Source: Hirundichthys speculiger (taxonomy: Eukaryota; Chordata; Actinopteri; Beloniformes; Exocoetidae). Taken from it: DNA of 64,000 nucleotides. This document shows, in pieces, positions 23,201 to 37,470 of the stretch (the stretch's first letter is position 1; every line of letters starts with the position of its first letter). Both the position numbers and the translations under genes were made by a program. The DNA lies in assembly GCA_018398805.1 (NCBI GenBank), contig JAGFBZ010001924.1:186001-250000 (forward strand). The letters run 5' to 3'. The notes under the pieces were generated by a model. It saw only the letters and a program-made list of their open reading frames with translations. It was not told where the DNA came from and searched no databases.

Positions 23201-26200
23201 AGGTGGGATAGTGGGTTTAGCGAGGTGGAAGATTCGTTCTTTGCAGGGGAACGCCCTCCCCTACCCACTACCCGCTATTCCTTAATAGCGGCTTTAGCAG
23301 ATCTGGCGGAAGATTGGGCCCCCCGTGTTGCTGCGTACCCAAGACCTGATCCTCATTAGTTAACACTGACAACACATGTGTTAGAGTAATATGACATACG
23401 CTGTTCCTCCAAAAACCCTTTATCTAGTTGTAGAAAACACCAACAAACGCACGACTCGATGCGTGAAGGAGCTGCTTGGTGGGTTACTTGTAAAAGTTTC
23501 CTTCCTGTAAATGAAGTGATTCATTGCTTTCTTTCTGTCTCAAACTCGCCACTTGATCATTGTCTGCACACCTGCTACAGCCAAAAATGTCCTGAACACG
23601 GTAAAGTGAAACCAGGGAATTTCTTGCTCTACAGGGAAAGAAACCTTCACTGGGTCTTATGGTACGAAGAAGAGAAATTCATTTGGTAAGGGCTTGTGAA
23701 GTTTTGTAAGGTGCCTAGAGTGAGCAGATAAACGAGCCAAAAGATGTTTCTGTTTTTAGTCTCATGATTGCACAAAAAAATAAAAAAATCTTTCATTATT
23801 TATGGCTGTTTTGCTGCTGTTTAGACTTGAAAGATTTATGGATTTCAACCCACCCACCCACAGCTTTGCAGAGTACATAATATCACCTTACACACAAACA
23901 CAGGGATGTGCTAAATGTTGCTTCATTTAATGGGAATGCAGCTGGAATGAGCCTGCTGAATAACTCTTCCACGCGCACACGCGTGCGTGCACACGTGTGT
24001 GCGTCTTGACAGGAGTCAGTGTCCCTTCAGGGAGAAACTCCGGTTAATGACTGGATTAGAACAGGAGAGAGATGGTGCTGCTGGCAAAATGCATTGACAC
24101 CCACAATGGCCAGATACATTCTCGTTTTCACCTGCACTGTCACAAAACCACTCACAAAGCGCTCGTTCTCTCCGTCTAACATCTTGGTACAAACACACAC
24201 ACACAGGCGTGCACACACCTGCTTGGGAAGAAACCTGATTCTGTCTCTTACAATACATATTGTCCCGCAGCACAATAGACAAAGAACCTTTTTCAGTCTC
24301 TAAGGAATGTGGCGAGTTTGTAAACTTCACTCGTGCATTTATTATATCTCACGGTATCACAGACAGGGAGGAGGCAGGAAAACACCTTAAAGTCACATAA
24401 ATGCAATAAAAGGTCAAAACAAAGACATCAACAATCTCCCACATGAAGACAGTCTGCACTGATAATTTAGATGATTTAATCAGAGCAGAATGTTTCCACA
24501 ATGATGCATCCTTCCTGCGCGCGCTTGTGACAAATAGCAGCCAGGTGAAATACGGTGACACCGGGTTCACGGCCGTGCAAATGTGCGCATGTCTTCCTGT
24601 GTTTGTTCGTGCCTGGGTGTGCGTGCATGTCGGTGAGCGCCTGCTTTCGTCTGTCCCCATCAGAGCTAAAAGGCTCGAGTCACATCTGGTTTGAGCCTGT
24701 AGTGGAGAACCTAACTTCGTAGTTACGGATTATCTGGAGCGAGTGTGGGCAGTTTAATTTGGTGTTAGTAAAGGATTTGTTTGCTTTTAAACTGGGATGT
24801 TGAGAAAAAAAAGCTGGCTGACGGAGGGAGTGACTCACTTTGTCCATTTCAGTATCACCATCCTGATTCCCTGATTCTGTACATGCAAGCGTGAGCTTGC
24901 TGAGGGCTTCGCTGAATGATGACTGTGGGAAAAAAAATGTTAAAAAACAACAACTTTTGCTGTGGCAGCCAAAATTATGACCTCTGTGGCCACAATTATG
25001 GCAGCATTTCTGTATGTTTGCAGGCCAGAGTTTACTGAGTTTCATGCTGACATGCAGTTCCATCCTCTGTCCATCCCAGCGTTTACCTCCACCTGTGTGT
25101 GTAGATGTGTTCAGGGTGTTGGCTGGCGTGGTGACCGGTGATCTAGTCCTCTGACCATCTCACCTCAGTGCTGCTACCTGCATCTGTTTATGTAGTTATT
25201 TCATTCAGTCATTTGTGTGCTCTCCTCTCTCTGTCCTCCATCCTCTCTCTGTCTTGTCTCTCCTCTCTTTTTCTTTCTTTACCTGGTTGGCCTTCAGCAG
25301 GAAGGTCCCCCCATATGATCCAGGTCCTGCTCAAGGTTTCTTCCTCTTAAAGTGGAGTTTTTCCTTGCCACTGTTTGGTTTAAAGTTTTTTTTCTCCCTC
25401 TCTGGGAGTTTTTTACTTGCCATTATCCTTGATTTGGATTTAATATTATAATTTTAGTTAATGATATTTGCTCGGGAGTCATGCTCTGGGTCTCTGTAAA
25501 GCGCCTAGAGACTAACTGACATTGTAACAGACCCTATACAAACAAAATTGAATTGAATTGAATTGAATTGAATTGAATTACAGCAGGCGCAACTATTGAT
25601 TACTTCCATCGGCAAACATCTGACCGACTACTACTTATTCAGCAAGTAAAGTGAACAAAAAAAGGAGGCAGAAGAATAAATAAAATCACAGTTTACGTCC
25701 ATCTATCGACCACACTTACATTTATGAATTAGCATTTAATCTCACGTTCGTGTTTTGTTTTTTTTTTTAACATGGGAAGAAGCCAGAGCGCACGGAGAAA
25801 ACCCACGCAAGCACACTCCACAAAGAAAGGCCTCGGCTAAGATTTCGCAATTACATTCATGATTAGGAGGAAGCGCCTCGGTCTGCTTAACTCCAGCTGC
25901 TTTGTGGGAACATGTGCAAAGCTCCTCCTTCCAAGGACTTTGGGATGTTTGTCTCTTAGCAACAATCCACAGTAAGTAGGCAGAACGGCCTGAAATATTT
26001 GCGTGCGCACACACACACACACACAGAAACACCCAAACCGGAGACAGGTGAGTGATGAACAATGCCACTGGATTCATTCATTCACGGGGTGCTTTAACCT
26101 TTACTGCACGATGTGTGAGTGTGCAGTAAAGGATAATGAGAATTCAGGTGTGGCATTTGAAGGACCCTGTCAGCGGATCGAAGCGCTAGACCGCTACCTC

Positions 26201-29200
26201 CAGGTCGGGGCTATCGCAGATAATACAAAGGTTTTGGTTTTGTTCTTGCCATCCAGCGCGTGCACTGCGAACACCTCCAGTTCATGCACGGATCGCATCC
26301 CCTCAGGAGCTGAGCGGACACTTTTGCAGGGACTGGTGGTCACCATGGACTGAAAAAAAAAAACATCAAAACATCACGGCAGTTATCTATTATTTCTATC
26401 TGCAGATACGTATGTCTATTTCACCACTGACTTGCAATAAGTAATAAGACAAAAGTGGTATTGGACTGGAGAAAAAGTGTACATCCATAAGGGGTGGCAG
26501 TTAGCATCCTGATCAGGTGGAACAGGGCCATAAATCAGAGCTGTGGTGACCCACGGGACACAAGCTGGCCGCCGAGTGGCCAGACACGCCCGCACACTCG
26601 CGCACACACAAGCACGAATGCACCTCACGCTGCGCATCATAACGTAAGGGGACGTTATATTGTTTCACACTCATTTCACGTTGAGTTATGACCCTTTCAG
26701 ACAGACGGCGGAAGCTGCTAATATGGCGCTAAGGTGGCCTATCTGAACGCGTCTGAGACATTAAAGCGCGGCAGTCCTTTAAAGCGTGGCGACACTGAAA
26801 CAAAGCAGATGGTTTTTGGTGTGTTGTGACCAGATGGTGCGGTAAACATAAATGATGTCGTGTGACACGCCAACGACACAGAGGAGCGCCACAATTCATC
26901 GGAGCGCTCACTCAGGAATGTCTTTGGAAAAGGGGATGACAGGAAGCTGGAACGACAACAGAATCAAGGAAGAGATGGCCGCCTGTGCTGAGGATGACAT
27001 TTTTCTGTGGACCGGTGCCACGGGACGGGATCGAGTCCTCTCGGACTGAAACTGTTGAAACACAACCGATTGATCACGAGTGACGATCTCTGATTAGTTG
27101 TATGCGTGTAAGCGCTATTATGCTGAAATGAAGCACGGTAAAGAAATGCAGCTGATTAATCAACTGAAATTCCTTCAAAGAAACAAATGTATGATATGAA
27201 TGAGAATCATTGTGAGAGAGCTGGACACATTTTAATGTGCAGATCCATGTGGGGTGACGGCCGGCCAGCAGGTCCTGCAGCACCAGTCTGAAGATGGAAT
27301 CAGCAATGCAGGGACAGATGTCAGGAGAGTCCAGCCAGCTTTTTACTGAAAATGAAGAAAAGGCTAAAAGGTTCAGAGGAATCCAGCGGGGTTCAGATGA
27401 CTATGAATGGCAGATAGCATTATCTTAATGGAATTTAAAGGTCTGTTTGAGTGGTCGCACTCGCTCCCTCCTGCTGTACTGCAGACAGGCACATAAAGGG
27501 AATCTGTGTCTGAGAGCAGTATTACTCATTCTGCACCCATAACCAGTACCTAACTAACCTTGATGTGCACCAGATATTTTTTCGTCCAGCGTTTCAGCTT
27601 CACTTCAGCTCAGCGTGGCAGACTCTATTGCTGCTCTGCCGCTGAATTCATTCTTTCTGTTTCAGTTGCACGCGTGCATTTCTCATATGCATATAGACTG
27701 TATGGCCTGAATATGGGCACTTTGTGATTTATGCACTGTTTGGTGTGTGTTTGCCCCCATGGCAGACAAACAAGGAGGAGAGGGGGGTGAAATTCAGTTC
27801 AATTCAATAACACTTTATTAATCCCCGAAGGGAAATTCTGTTGCAGTAACAGTCATTATTTAAGTCTCTTCAGAGTCGTAGATGGTTATAGTTGTGGGGA
27901 GGAAGGATCTCCTGGACCAGTCTGTGCTGCTGCAGATCTGAAGATGACACTGCTGTTGATGCTCTTAAATTTAGTTATTGACAGCTGATGTTGACTTGTG
28001 AAGTTACTAATAAATGCACTTAGTAACCTCCGTCCCGAACACTGATTCGTGAAAACTAAATGAGCTAAAGGTGCTACAAACAAGCCATTTTAGGGATTAA
28101 AGGAATTATTTCCATGAAAAGAAAATCTAAATATGCACAACCCTAATTCCAAAGAAGTCAGGGATGCTGTGTGAAAATTTAAATAAACACAGAATGCAAT
28201 GATTATTAAATCTCATGAATCCATATTTTATTCCCAATAGAGCATAAAGAACGTAGCAGATGTCAGAACATTTTACCATTTCATGGAAAATATTCGCTCC
28301 TTTTGACTTCTAATGGCAGCAACACATCTCAAAAAACAGTTGGGAACTGGGGCAACAAAAGGCTGGAAAAGTATTTGGCAAAAATCAATAGTAAATGGGA
28401 GGAGCATTTGACAACTAATTAGGCTGATTGGCAACAGGTCAGTCACATGACTGGGTATAAAAGGAACATTTCAGAGAGGCAGAGTCTCTCGGATGTAAAG
28501 ATCAAAAATTGTGGAACCATTTCAGAAAAAATGTTCCTTAACGTTAAATTTCAAAGACTTCGAAGATCCCACCATCGACAGAACATAATATCATTGAAAG
28601 ATTCAGAGTCTCTGTGTGCCAGAGACAAGGCTGAAGGTCATAAACCAGATATGACCTTCATGATTCTCATGACATGATTCTCTACTGGATGGACTCAGGA
28701 ACACAGCTCTCAATCCACAAATGCAAGTTAAAGCTGTATCATACAAAGAAGAAACCATGTGTGAACACGATCCAGAAATAGCACCATCTTCTCTGGACCA
28801 AAGCTCATCTAAAATAGGTCTGAGACAAAATGGAAAACTGTTCTGTGGTCATTTGAATCATAGTTTGAGAAATTCTCTTTGAATGCCATGGATGTCGTGT
28901 CCCGTGAACTAAAGAGGAGAGGAATCCATCCAGCCTGTTATCAGCAGACAGTTCATCAGTTCATGGTTTGGAAGGTTGCCGATGGTAGTGGGCAGCTTAT
29001 ACATCTGCAAAGGCTCCAATCAATACAAGTACATAAAGGTTTTAGAGCAACATCTATTCCCATCCCAGACAATCTTTCAGGGAAGGTCTTGCATATTTCA
29101 GCAAGACAATTGCTAAACCACATACTGGATCCATCACAACAGCACAGGCTTTGCAGGAGAAGAGTCCAGGTGCGGAACTGGTCTACCTGCAGTCCAGAAC

Positions 29201-32200
29201 TTTCACCAACAGAAAACATTTGCAGGTAGATGGTCATTGTAACTCACATACAGCACAGGACAGCTGTTGTCAGGACAATACAATGAGCAGAGCAAAATGC
29301 AGTCATTTTAAACGCTGTTTATCAATACGTTGAGCCTTGAGCTAATTTCTTTCGACAGCTGCGTTTCTCAAAAATAATGCCATGGCGCTTGAGCAATATC
29401 CCACATTGGGTTAGATATTCCACATTAGATATTAATATGACTCGACAAACAGGCCGTGGTGACCTGACCCTATTTTTAATACAACAACGCATCGTAACAA
29501 AACATAACGAATCATAACAGAAAAAAGCCCAAGACGGTTGAGCAGCTGGAATCCTGCATCAGACAAGAATGGGACAACATTCCTCCTAAAACTTTAGTAA
29601 CTGTTCTCCTCGCTCCCCAGACGTTTACAGACAGCTGTCAAAAGAAGAGGGGATGCTACATACTTGTGATCATCACCCTGTTCCAATTTTTTTGAGATGT
29701 GTTGCTGCCATTAAAGTCAAAATCAGCAAATACTTTCCTTGTGTACTCGTGCACACCAGACAGCCCTGCTGGTGGCGGTGCACTGTCCTGTTCTGGTGCA
29801 CTGCCAGCACGTCAAACAGAACACCTAGATGCCGTTCCAACAGGCTGCTGGATGAACACCTGAGGTCTTTTAGTGGAAAGTCTTGGAGAAGTTGCTTCAT
29901 AATACGCAGACAGAATTCACAGCACTGCATATAAACAACAGTTAACATCCTCACCGAATGCCAGATAATACTTCACATAATGAGAGTTTCATACAATTAA
30001 ACTTAATCAGAACAAGTACATTCATTAGGCCATATTTAGTATAAAATACGTCCAGGAAACAACTTGATAATGTAAAATGGGCCAATGAGAATTCTCTCCA
30101 TCTCTATCTCATATTATTTCATAATCATGATTCACGTGAGGACAGTGAAACAGTTGTTGACTAACACTGAAGCGTGGAAACATGTCAGAGAGGTATGTTT
30201 TTTGGAAACTGTAGCCCCTGTCACAAACCCCAGCTCTAACTGCAGACAGGTAGCAGGTACACCTGTGTGACTGCCGTCCTCTCTAAGTGAAACCGCTCTA
30301 ATCTCTCCTGCAGCTCAGCTGGCACTACTCACCCTCATCCCCCATCGTGCACATTTCCCTCTAGTTTAATCCAATTTTAGCCGAGTTTCACAGCAGAGTT
30401 TTTTTTACTGGGGAGAGGAGTTGCGTAATCCCCCCATCTGTCTAACGGAAATGAAAGTTACACATCCATGAAAACGTCCTTAAAAATATTTGAACTACAT
30501 TTGCCAGCACGGTTTTATTATCTGTGAGACATTATTGTTGATGTCAAATGTATGCTACAATGAGGCTACAACCTCAATGTCACATTTGGCTGTTAGTAAA
30601 TGTTACTTGTCAAAAAGTGCAACTTCAATATTCCAATAATGGGTATGACACCACTGCAACTTACTGGATCAGTAGTGGGGAAAAGCTTCACAAAGGGGGT
30701 GGGGGGTTGTTAACAGTGCACTTCTTTGTGGGTTACACCAGGGACCACCACTACCACCACTCAGTTCGGGGTGGTACCGCTACATAGAGTGACTTTAAAG
30801 GAAGGGCAGATGCTGTCTAACGGTAAACATCGCCATGTTCCACCTTTTTTGAGATGTTCTGCTGCCATCAAAGTCAAAATGAGCAAATATTTTCCATGAA
30901 ATGATAAAATGGTTTTGTTTTGTTTTTTTACGTTCTATTGGTAATAAAGTACGGGCTTATGAGATTTTCACATCACTGCGTTCCAACTGTTTAGGAGTTG
31001 TGGTTGTAAGTTAAATAAGAGCAGAGTTGTATTTTTAAGTGGTGTGTTTTTCTTTTTCTCAATTAAAATTTAATTACACTAATGCACTGATTCCCAAAGT
31101 GTGGGCCGCAGCCCCCTGGTGGGCAGTCGTGTTATTGCAGGTGGGCTGTGAGAGGTCATTAAAAATACATAGTTTTAAATCCTCAATCTTTCTGATATGA
31201 TGTTTTTTTAATTATTGTAAAATATTCATGACACGATATAAAAAAAATTAAGAAGGAATAAATCAAACCAGTTAAGTGTTAATTCTACTGTCATCTTAAC
31301 TTAATATGACCAGTTGTCACCTTATTTGTTGACCCCTTATATTAATATCAGAACATAGCTTCTAGTCCTGTATGTTGATCACAGTTGTGATTAAAGGTTT
31401 CGGTGGGCTGCAGAGATTTTTCACATTTCAAATTGGGCCTTGGTATTCTGACGTTTGGGAATGGCTGCACTAATGTATACAAATAAATGCTTATATGCAT
31501 GACATTTAAACAATGCAGGCTACTTCGTTACCTTTTTTAATGTAGAAACATTTTGTCAACTAAGATCATAATTTTATGGTTCCTCAGTTCATTGTTGGTC
31601 TGACTCTCCCGCCTGCCTGATCTGGAAAAACCGAGCCATCCATCCAAGAAAATCCAATAGCATAACATCAGCATGTTCGCTTCTCTTTTATGCATTCCTC
31701 CCGTCACACATCTGAAACAAAACCCCACTGACAACAGAGCTTCTTTCTCATAAACGCGGCCTGCTCTGAGTGCGCTGCATATGTTTGTCTATAAACAGAT
31801 TGTGTGCCACAGAAAAATGTTCGCTATGCTTTGATCGGCCTGACTGCCGAGTAAAGACTTAGAGATGATATCCACTTGGATGTATTCGACAAAGAGGAAC
31901 TGCCTCTCGCACTGCCTCGTCTTGCTGCAGACGGTAACTTAAGGTGGATCGATCGTGAGCGTGTTTGTCTGTGACGGCGCTGAGGCTGTCCAGGAGACGT
32001 GATGATGAGCGAAAGTGGAAAAGTGAACTGACAGTAGAGGTGAATATGCATGTGTGTGGCGTGTGTGTGAAGCGGAGCGTGAAAGACAGAGTGTGTTAAT
32101 GATCGCTTCTGACATCAGGCGTCCTGGGTTGTATTGTACAGAACTGTCGATTTAAGCCTCAGTTATGGCCAGTCCTGTTGGTCTCCGCTCTGTATATACG

Positions 32201-35200
32201 ACTGACATTTATTCAACTCCCCTGACCCCCCTCCAGCCCGCCCACACACACACACACACACAGATGCAAACAAATGATGCGAGATGACCTTGAAAAGTGT
32301 CTAGTTATCGTGTGTGTAGGCGTGTAAATGTATCCCAAGCACTTCTGGCTGAATCAGTAATGAGCGTTTCATTACTTCAGCCTCAGTTCCCCAGGGAGGA
32401 AATACAGACACACACACACACACACACACACATACACACACTACAAACAGGGCAGACTGAGAATTGCAAAAAAGGCTGCTGCAGATTATTCCCTCAACAA
32501 GTACCTATCGCAATCAAATCATTTAACGATAGGAAGATTTAAAAAGAAAACTAAGAGAAGCAAATGTCATTTACAGAAAACACAATGTTAAATAAACACT
32601 GAAAATATCTCAACCATCAGTATAAATGATAATTTAACACACAATACATGTGCTGTAAGACAACGAGGGCCCGGATCTACACATTTTTCCTCGTTTGCAT
32701 GACGCGGGTCGATGAATGAGCTGATCTGGTCCCGCCCACATTTTTGATTCAGCGAGCTCAAGAAAAGGAAGCAGAAGTGCCATTTATACAAAATTGCATG
32801 CAATGGTAAATGTCAAAATGGTCATCCTCACATTGTATTGCTTTCAAACATATTAGAAACTTTAGCGGTAATGGATATTCTGAGATTTTGGCTTCGTGGT
32901 GTTATTGGCTGAGGCTCTTCGCTCAGCCTTCCTCTCATTTGGCATTTCTTCTGTAAAGACCATCCAATGTCAATTCTGATCTGCTGGAGGTTCAAAATGA
33001 CGATCGTCAAAGCCAGAATCAAAGCTGCGGGGTAAATAAATGTCAAAGTAAAATGTAACGTCCGACTCATGCAACTCTTGGCAAAAAATAAGAACTTACC
33101 ACTTTTGGAGGATCTTGTTTCAATTTATAGCAAATGTCTTCCATATCCAGTAGAAGAAAACAATATGGAATTATTCAGCCACGAAGAAAAAAAAAAATGG
33201 AATAGCTATGACATTTTTATTTCGTAAGCAAATACTTCAACAAGTAGAAATATGCAATTTAGTCTTTAGTCAGAGCACTTGCAGACCCTAATGAGCTGTT
33301 GCACCTGGCTGACTGACAGGAAACATGGCTCCAACAAGAGAGCTGTCAGCTGAAAACAATGGATTATAAAACAGCTTCAAGGTAATTCAACACAGAGTCT
33401 GCAAAAAGGTGCTGATTATTTCCAGTCAACTGTGTCTAAAATATGTAGCAAGTAACAAACAAAACAGGAAGGTTATAAAGTGGGGGTGCACTCACAAGAA
33501 GATGTCAGAGCCTCAGGACAAAAAAAACAAACTCAAAGAAAAGGACCTCGACAATAAAAGATTCAAAAGATATTACAAGAGCATGGGAAGAAACAGAAGT
33601 CAGTGTCTGTCAGAAAAGTGCAAGAAATCAACTCAGGGAGACAAACAGAAAAGCAAACATGAATGCACCATTGACACCTAAACAAAAGAAAACAAGGCCA
33701 TAAGATAAGCAGTCAGGAACTGTGAGTGATTGGATGAATAATCTGAATAGTTTCTCCTGAAGATGCAACACAATGCAAAACACGACATATAGGGGACGTT
33801 TAGTTTCAGCTCCAAAAGTCCAAATATTGTTCCCACATCGTTTACACATCCTTGCAGATTAAAATCTCAAGTGGCTTTAGGTTATTCTGAACTGTAACAA
33901 TTTTTTTCCGAACAGTGTTTCCCACACGTTCATTTATCCGTGGCGGCCCACAACAAATAAATTTTGGCCGCGACGAATTAATTTTTCGGCTTTTGACTTA
34001 CGCCATCGCCCCCAGACTGTTTGCTTTGTGAATGTCGCATGTTGTTTTAATTCTGCCGCATTGGGCGGCGGTATGCATTGTGACGCCGCCTACAAATTTA
34101 TAAGTCGCAGAAGAAGAACTCGCAGTGGGCCTGTAAATCGAAAAGCTGCAGAAGAAGTCGTGGTGGAAGAGGCGTGACTCAAGTGACAAAGATACGGTCT
34201 ATACGAAGGTAAGACGTACCGTTACAAAGTGGTAAAATAAGCCCAAAGGTAGTCCGAAAAACTCTAACTCATCATGTTACACCAGCCCGTGTCTGTATCA
34301 AATCTAGATGCTCAACATATGTGCAGAGACATGTTATCATGCTGCTAGTGTACATTAGCCGACAGGCACCTGTTGAGCTGCCGTAGCGCCATAATGTCGC
34401 CTACATACACCCCGTTCCACCCTTTCCAGTAGGGCTGTAGCAGTACACTAATCTTGCGATATGATACACGATATTCACAATATTCATCTTACAATACATT
34501 TACATCATTTTCCGAAAGATTTTAAAGGGACAAAGTGATTTTGGTGACATCTTGTGAGTGTTCCAATGACTTTGTTTGAATTAATTGAACTGAAAGCATC
34601 AATTACACATTATATGGCTGACAGGCAGCTTGCAAATGCTGGACGAAATGAATAAAAGATTTGTTGAGAAAAACAGTTTCATTTATTTAAACAGTAAAAA
34701 TTGTTGCTTGCAAGCTTTTAAAGGTGGGGCACGGGGGTTTTGAAAGAACCTTAGAAATATCGCTACCCACGGCTGAAAAATCGATAACCCGATACGCGAT
34801 AAAATATCGATATATACCGCGGAATCGATAAAATCACTCAGCTCTACTTCCCAGACCACACTACCACCACTAATAGATCCTTGACCTGTGGGAAACACTG
34901 ATAACAGGTAAGTATTAAATAAGTTTACAGTTTGTTTTTCACAGCGGCAAGGACGTGTGGTGACATCACACTTCCAGCGTAACTGTAACGAGCCAATTAG
35001 AGAAGCGCAATAGTTGTAAAAGATGTCGTCCAAGAAATGGTCGTGCGCAACATCTTTTAAACTGAAAAAAAAAAACGCTGTTGAGATTGCAAAGAAAAAT
35101 GGCAAAGTTTGGGGTTTGCTTTCTTTGACACTTTGTCAAAGTCCTGGGGATGCTGTTGTTAGGGAGGGAAGCCCGTATTGGGATTGGGACCAGTGCAAGA

Positions 35201-37396
35201 ATCTTTGACTGGTAAAGGTCCAATGAAACATAGACATATAAGGATGATTCTTGAACAAAACAACCACTATCACAGTCATCTTTGGATGACTTTGGACAAT
35301 CCTCCTCATTCTATCAATCCAGAGTAGTTTTGGGATCATAATATATGATCCCACAGAGGAAAGACCATTAAAATACTTCTTCTGGGAAGATAAATCCAGT
35401 CAGTGACATGGCCAACAGTTGATCCCAGCCTGATAGATTTATGGCAGAAGCAGGAATAAACAGCAACAACAAAAAAATTCATGCTCCATCCTGGAAAGCT
35501 GAACTCTCAACTGGTGAATGATAAAGTTGGAACCTGATTAACAAAGAAAAACCTTGTCTTCAGTGAAGTCCATAACTAAATAAACTCAAACTCCATAAAA
35601 GCCACAGCAGGTGCAGCAAAGTATAACGTGTGATTTTGACTGGGTTCACGTTTGCATATTTTATTTTTGATGCGAGCCATTAACTACAAAGTCTACAGTT
35701 TAACTATCAGAAAATGGCCTGTGTGATCATGGGTCAGATTTCTCAGATGGCATCAATTAACTTCTTGTGGTGGAAAAATGTATTATCCCTGTTTTAGCCT
35801 CTAAAAGACGAAGGATTCTGAGTAAGATCTACGATCAACCCTAAATAACAGAATTTAGCGATGGCTGGATGTCAATGAGTTTATTCTCCATTTGCATGCA
35901 AAAGGGGGTCAGAACTGCACCTCAGCAGGCGGCTGCAAGAAATGACAACAAGACATCAAGGCACCATGGTTTTTAACAATGTCTGGAAAACTAATGAACC
36001 TTAACTCCAGACGAGTATGGAGACTACAGTATCAAAGATGGCGATGTTCCACATACCAAAGATAGTATCAGAAATAGATGACACTCACATATTCAGGACA
36101 GAAAAGGTCTCGTTGACCTCATGGACCTTAAGGTGCCAATTTTACCACAACACTTCCTTAAATAGTACTAAATCATTTCTGCAGCCACGAAAAAAGTGGC
36201 AAAAAAGCGTTATTCAAACCCTTCCCCCACCTCCCCCGCTTGTATTTTCATACTTAAATAAATGACAACAGCAACTGATGCTTTGACTTGCGGTGTCTTT
36301 CCAAGGCCACGCTCTGCAAGGCTAATCATAGCCTCCACAGGAATCATAAAGCCTTCGGAGAAAATAATGAAAAAAGAATAGCTGAAGGCTGGAGCTTGAA
36401 TGTAGCAGGGGAACGTGCATTATTGGAGATGGATAAAGGGACGAACGGAGCAGAGTATCCCCTTGAAGGCTATACATCAACACAACCAATGAGGGTGTTG
36501 TGAGAACCCCAGTGAGGCGAAGCAAGGACGAGGCGTTTCTTTGAAAAGGTCAGATTTGGAAATAATGGCTTCCAGCAGAGAACAGGGCTCATAAACAAAT
36601 GATGTCCACAGTTTTGCACGAGCAAACACACTCAGGTGTGCTGACAAACAGCGAGACAGCGGGAATGACAGAGAGGGAAGGATTAACAGAAGGCATGATG
36701 GACAAATAAACAGGCAGCAGTTGAATTTGATCTTTCTTTTTTCTCTGAGCACCTCGGACGAAACAGACAGCCATTATTCTTTCTCAGTGAGAGCAACATG
36801 AATGTATAGTTCTTTCTGAACATCTTCCCTGGTGATTTATCATTTACTTCTACTGCTAAAGCGACGGCAGCTCCTGAACACATGCATGCAGCATGTGAGG
36901 TTATGTCATTTATGATTGATGACTGAAACAGACGTTTATTCTTTAACTTTCAACTGTTTTCATTTCATTATTTAATAACCCTATTTTTTTAATTTTTGTT
37001 TTAATTTTTTAATGTATTTATTTAATTTCTTGCATATTTTCATTATATGTATTTCTTTATTTTTATTATGTAGCCTATATATTTAGGTATAAATAGAATA
37101 GAATAGATTTTTATTCTGTATTTTATTTACCGTCTACAATTTGGTTTAAAAACAGTTACTATTATTCTTTTCTGCATATTTTTCTATATTTTTGTACGAA
37201 CTGACAAGCATATTTATCTCTGTCTCCTTTTTAGATTTGTCTGGGAGTTTGTTTTAACATCTATAATGCACTTCTGCATCATTATGCAAACCGGGGAGAG
37301 GGTACTTTCAAAGTGATTAACAACTCCAGCGGGGAGAAAAAAAGATGTAGAGGTTATTCTTTTTTTCTCCTTGGAAAGAAAGAAAAAAAAATTATT

Positions 37397-37470
<74 letters not shown>

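Noticed and set aside
24843..24935. Minus-strand exon-like segment (AG ... [12 protein letters not shown] ... GTGAGT)
   Set aside because: Spliced from the 47352 exon it reads into a stop after about 22 codons, and its open frame has the wrong phase for the glypican.
24680..25063. 127-codon minus-strand frame with many Cys and His
   Set aside because: The Cys/His run comes from ordinary intron sequence with no spacing typical of a zinc finger and no splice support.
26195..26346. Minus-strand exon-like segment beginning [11 protein letters not shown] after a T-rich acceptor
   Set aside because: In the phase required by the glypican it stops after 15 codons; no family was recognised in the open phase.
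32828..33070. Minus-strand frame with a hydrophobic stretch after an AG
   Set aside because: Looks like a membrane segment but has no matching donor, phase or family.
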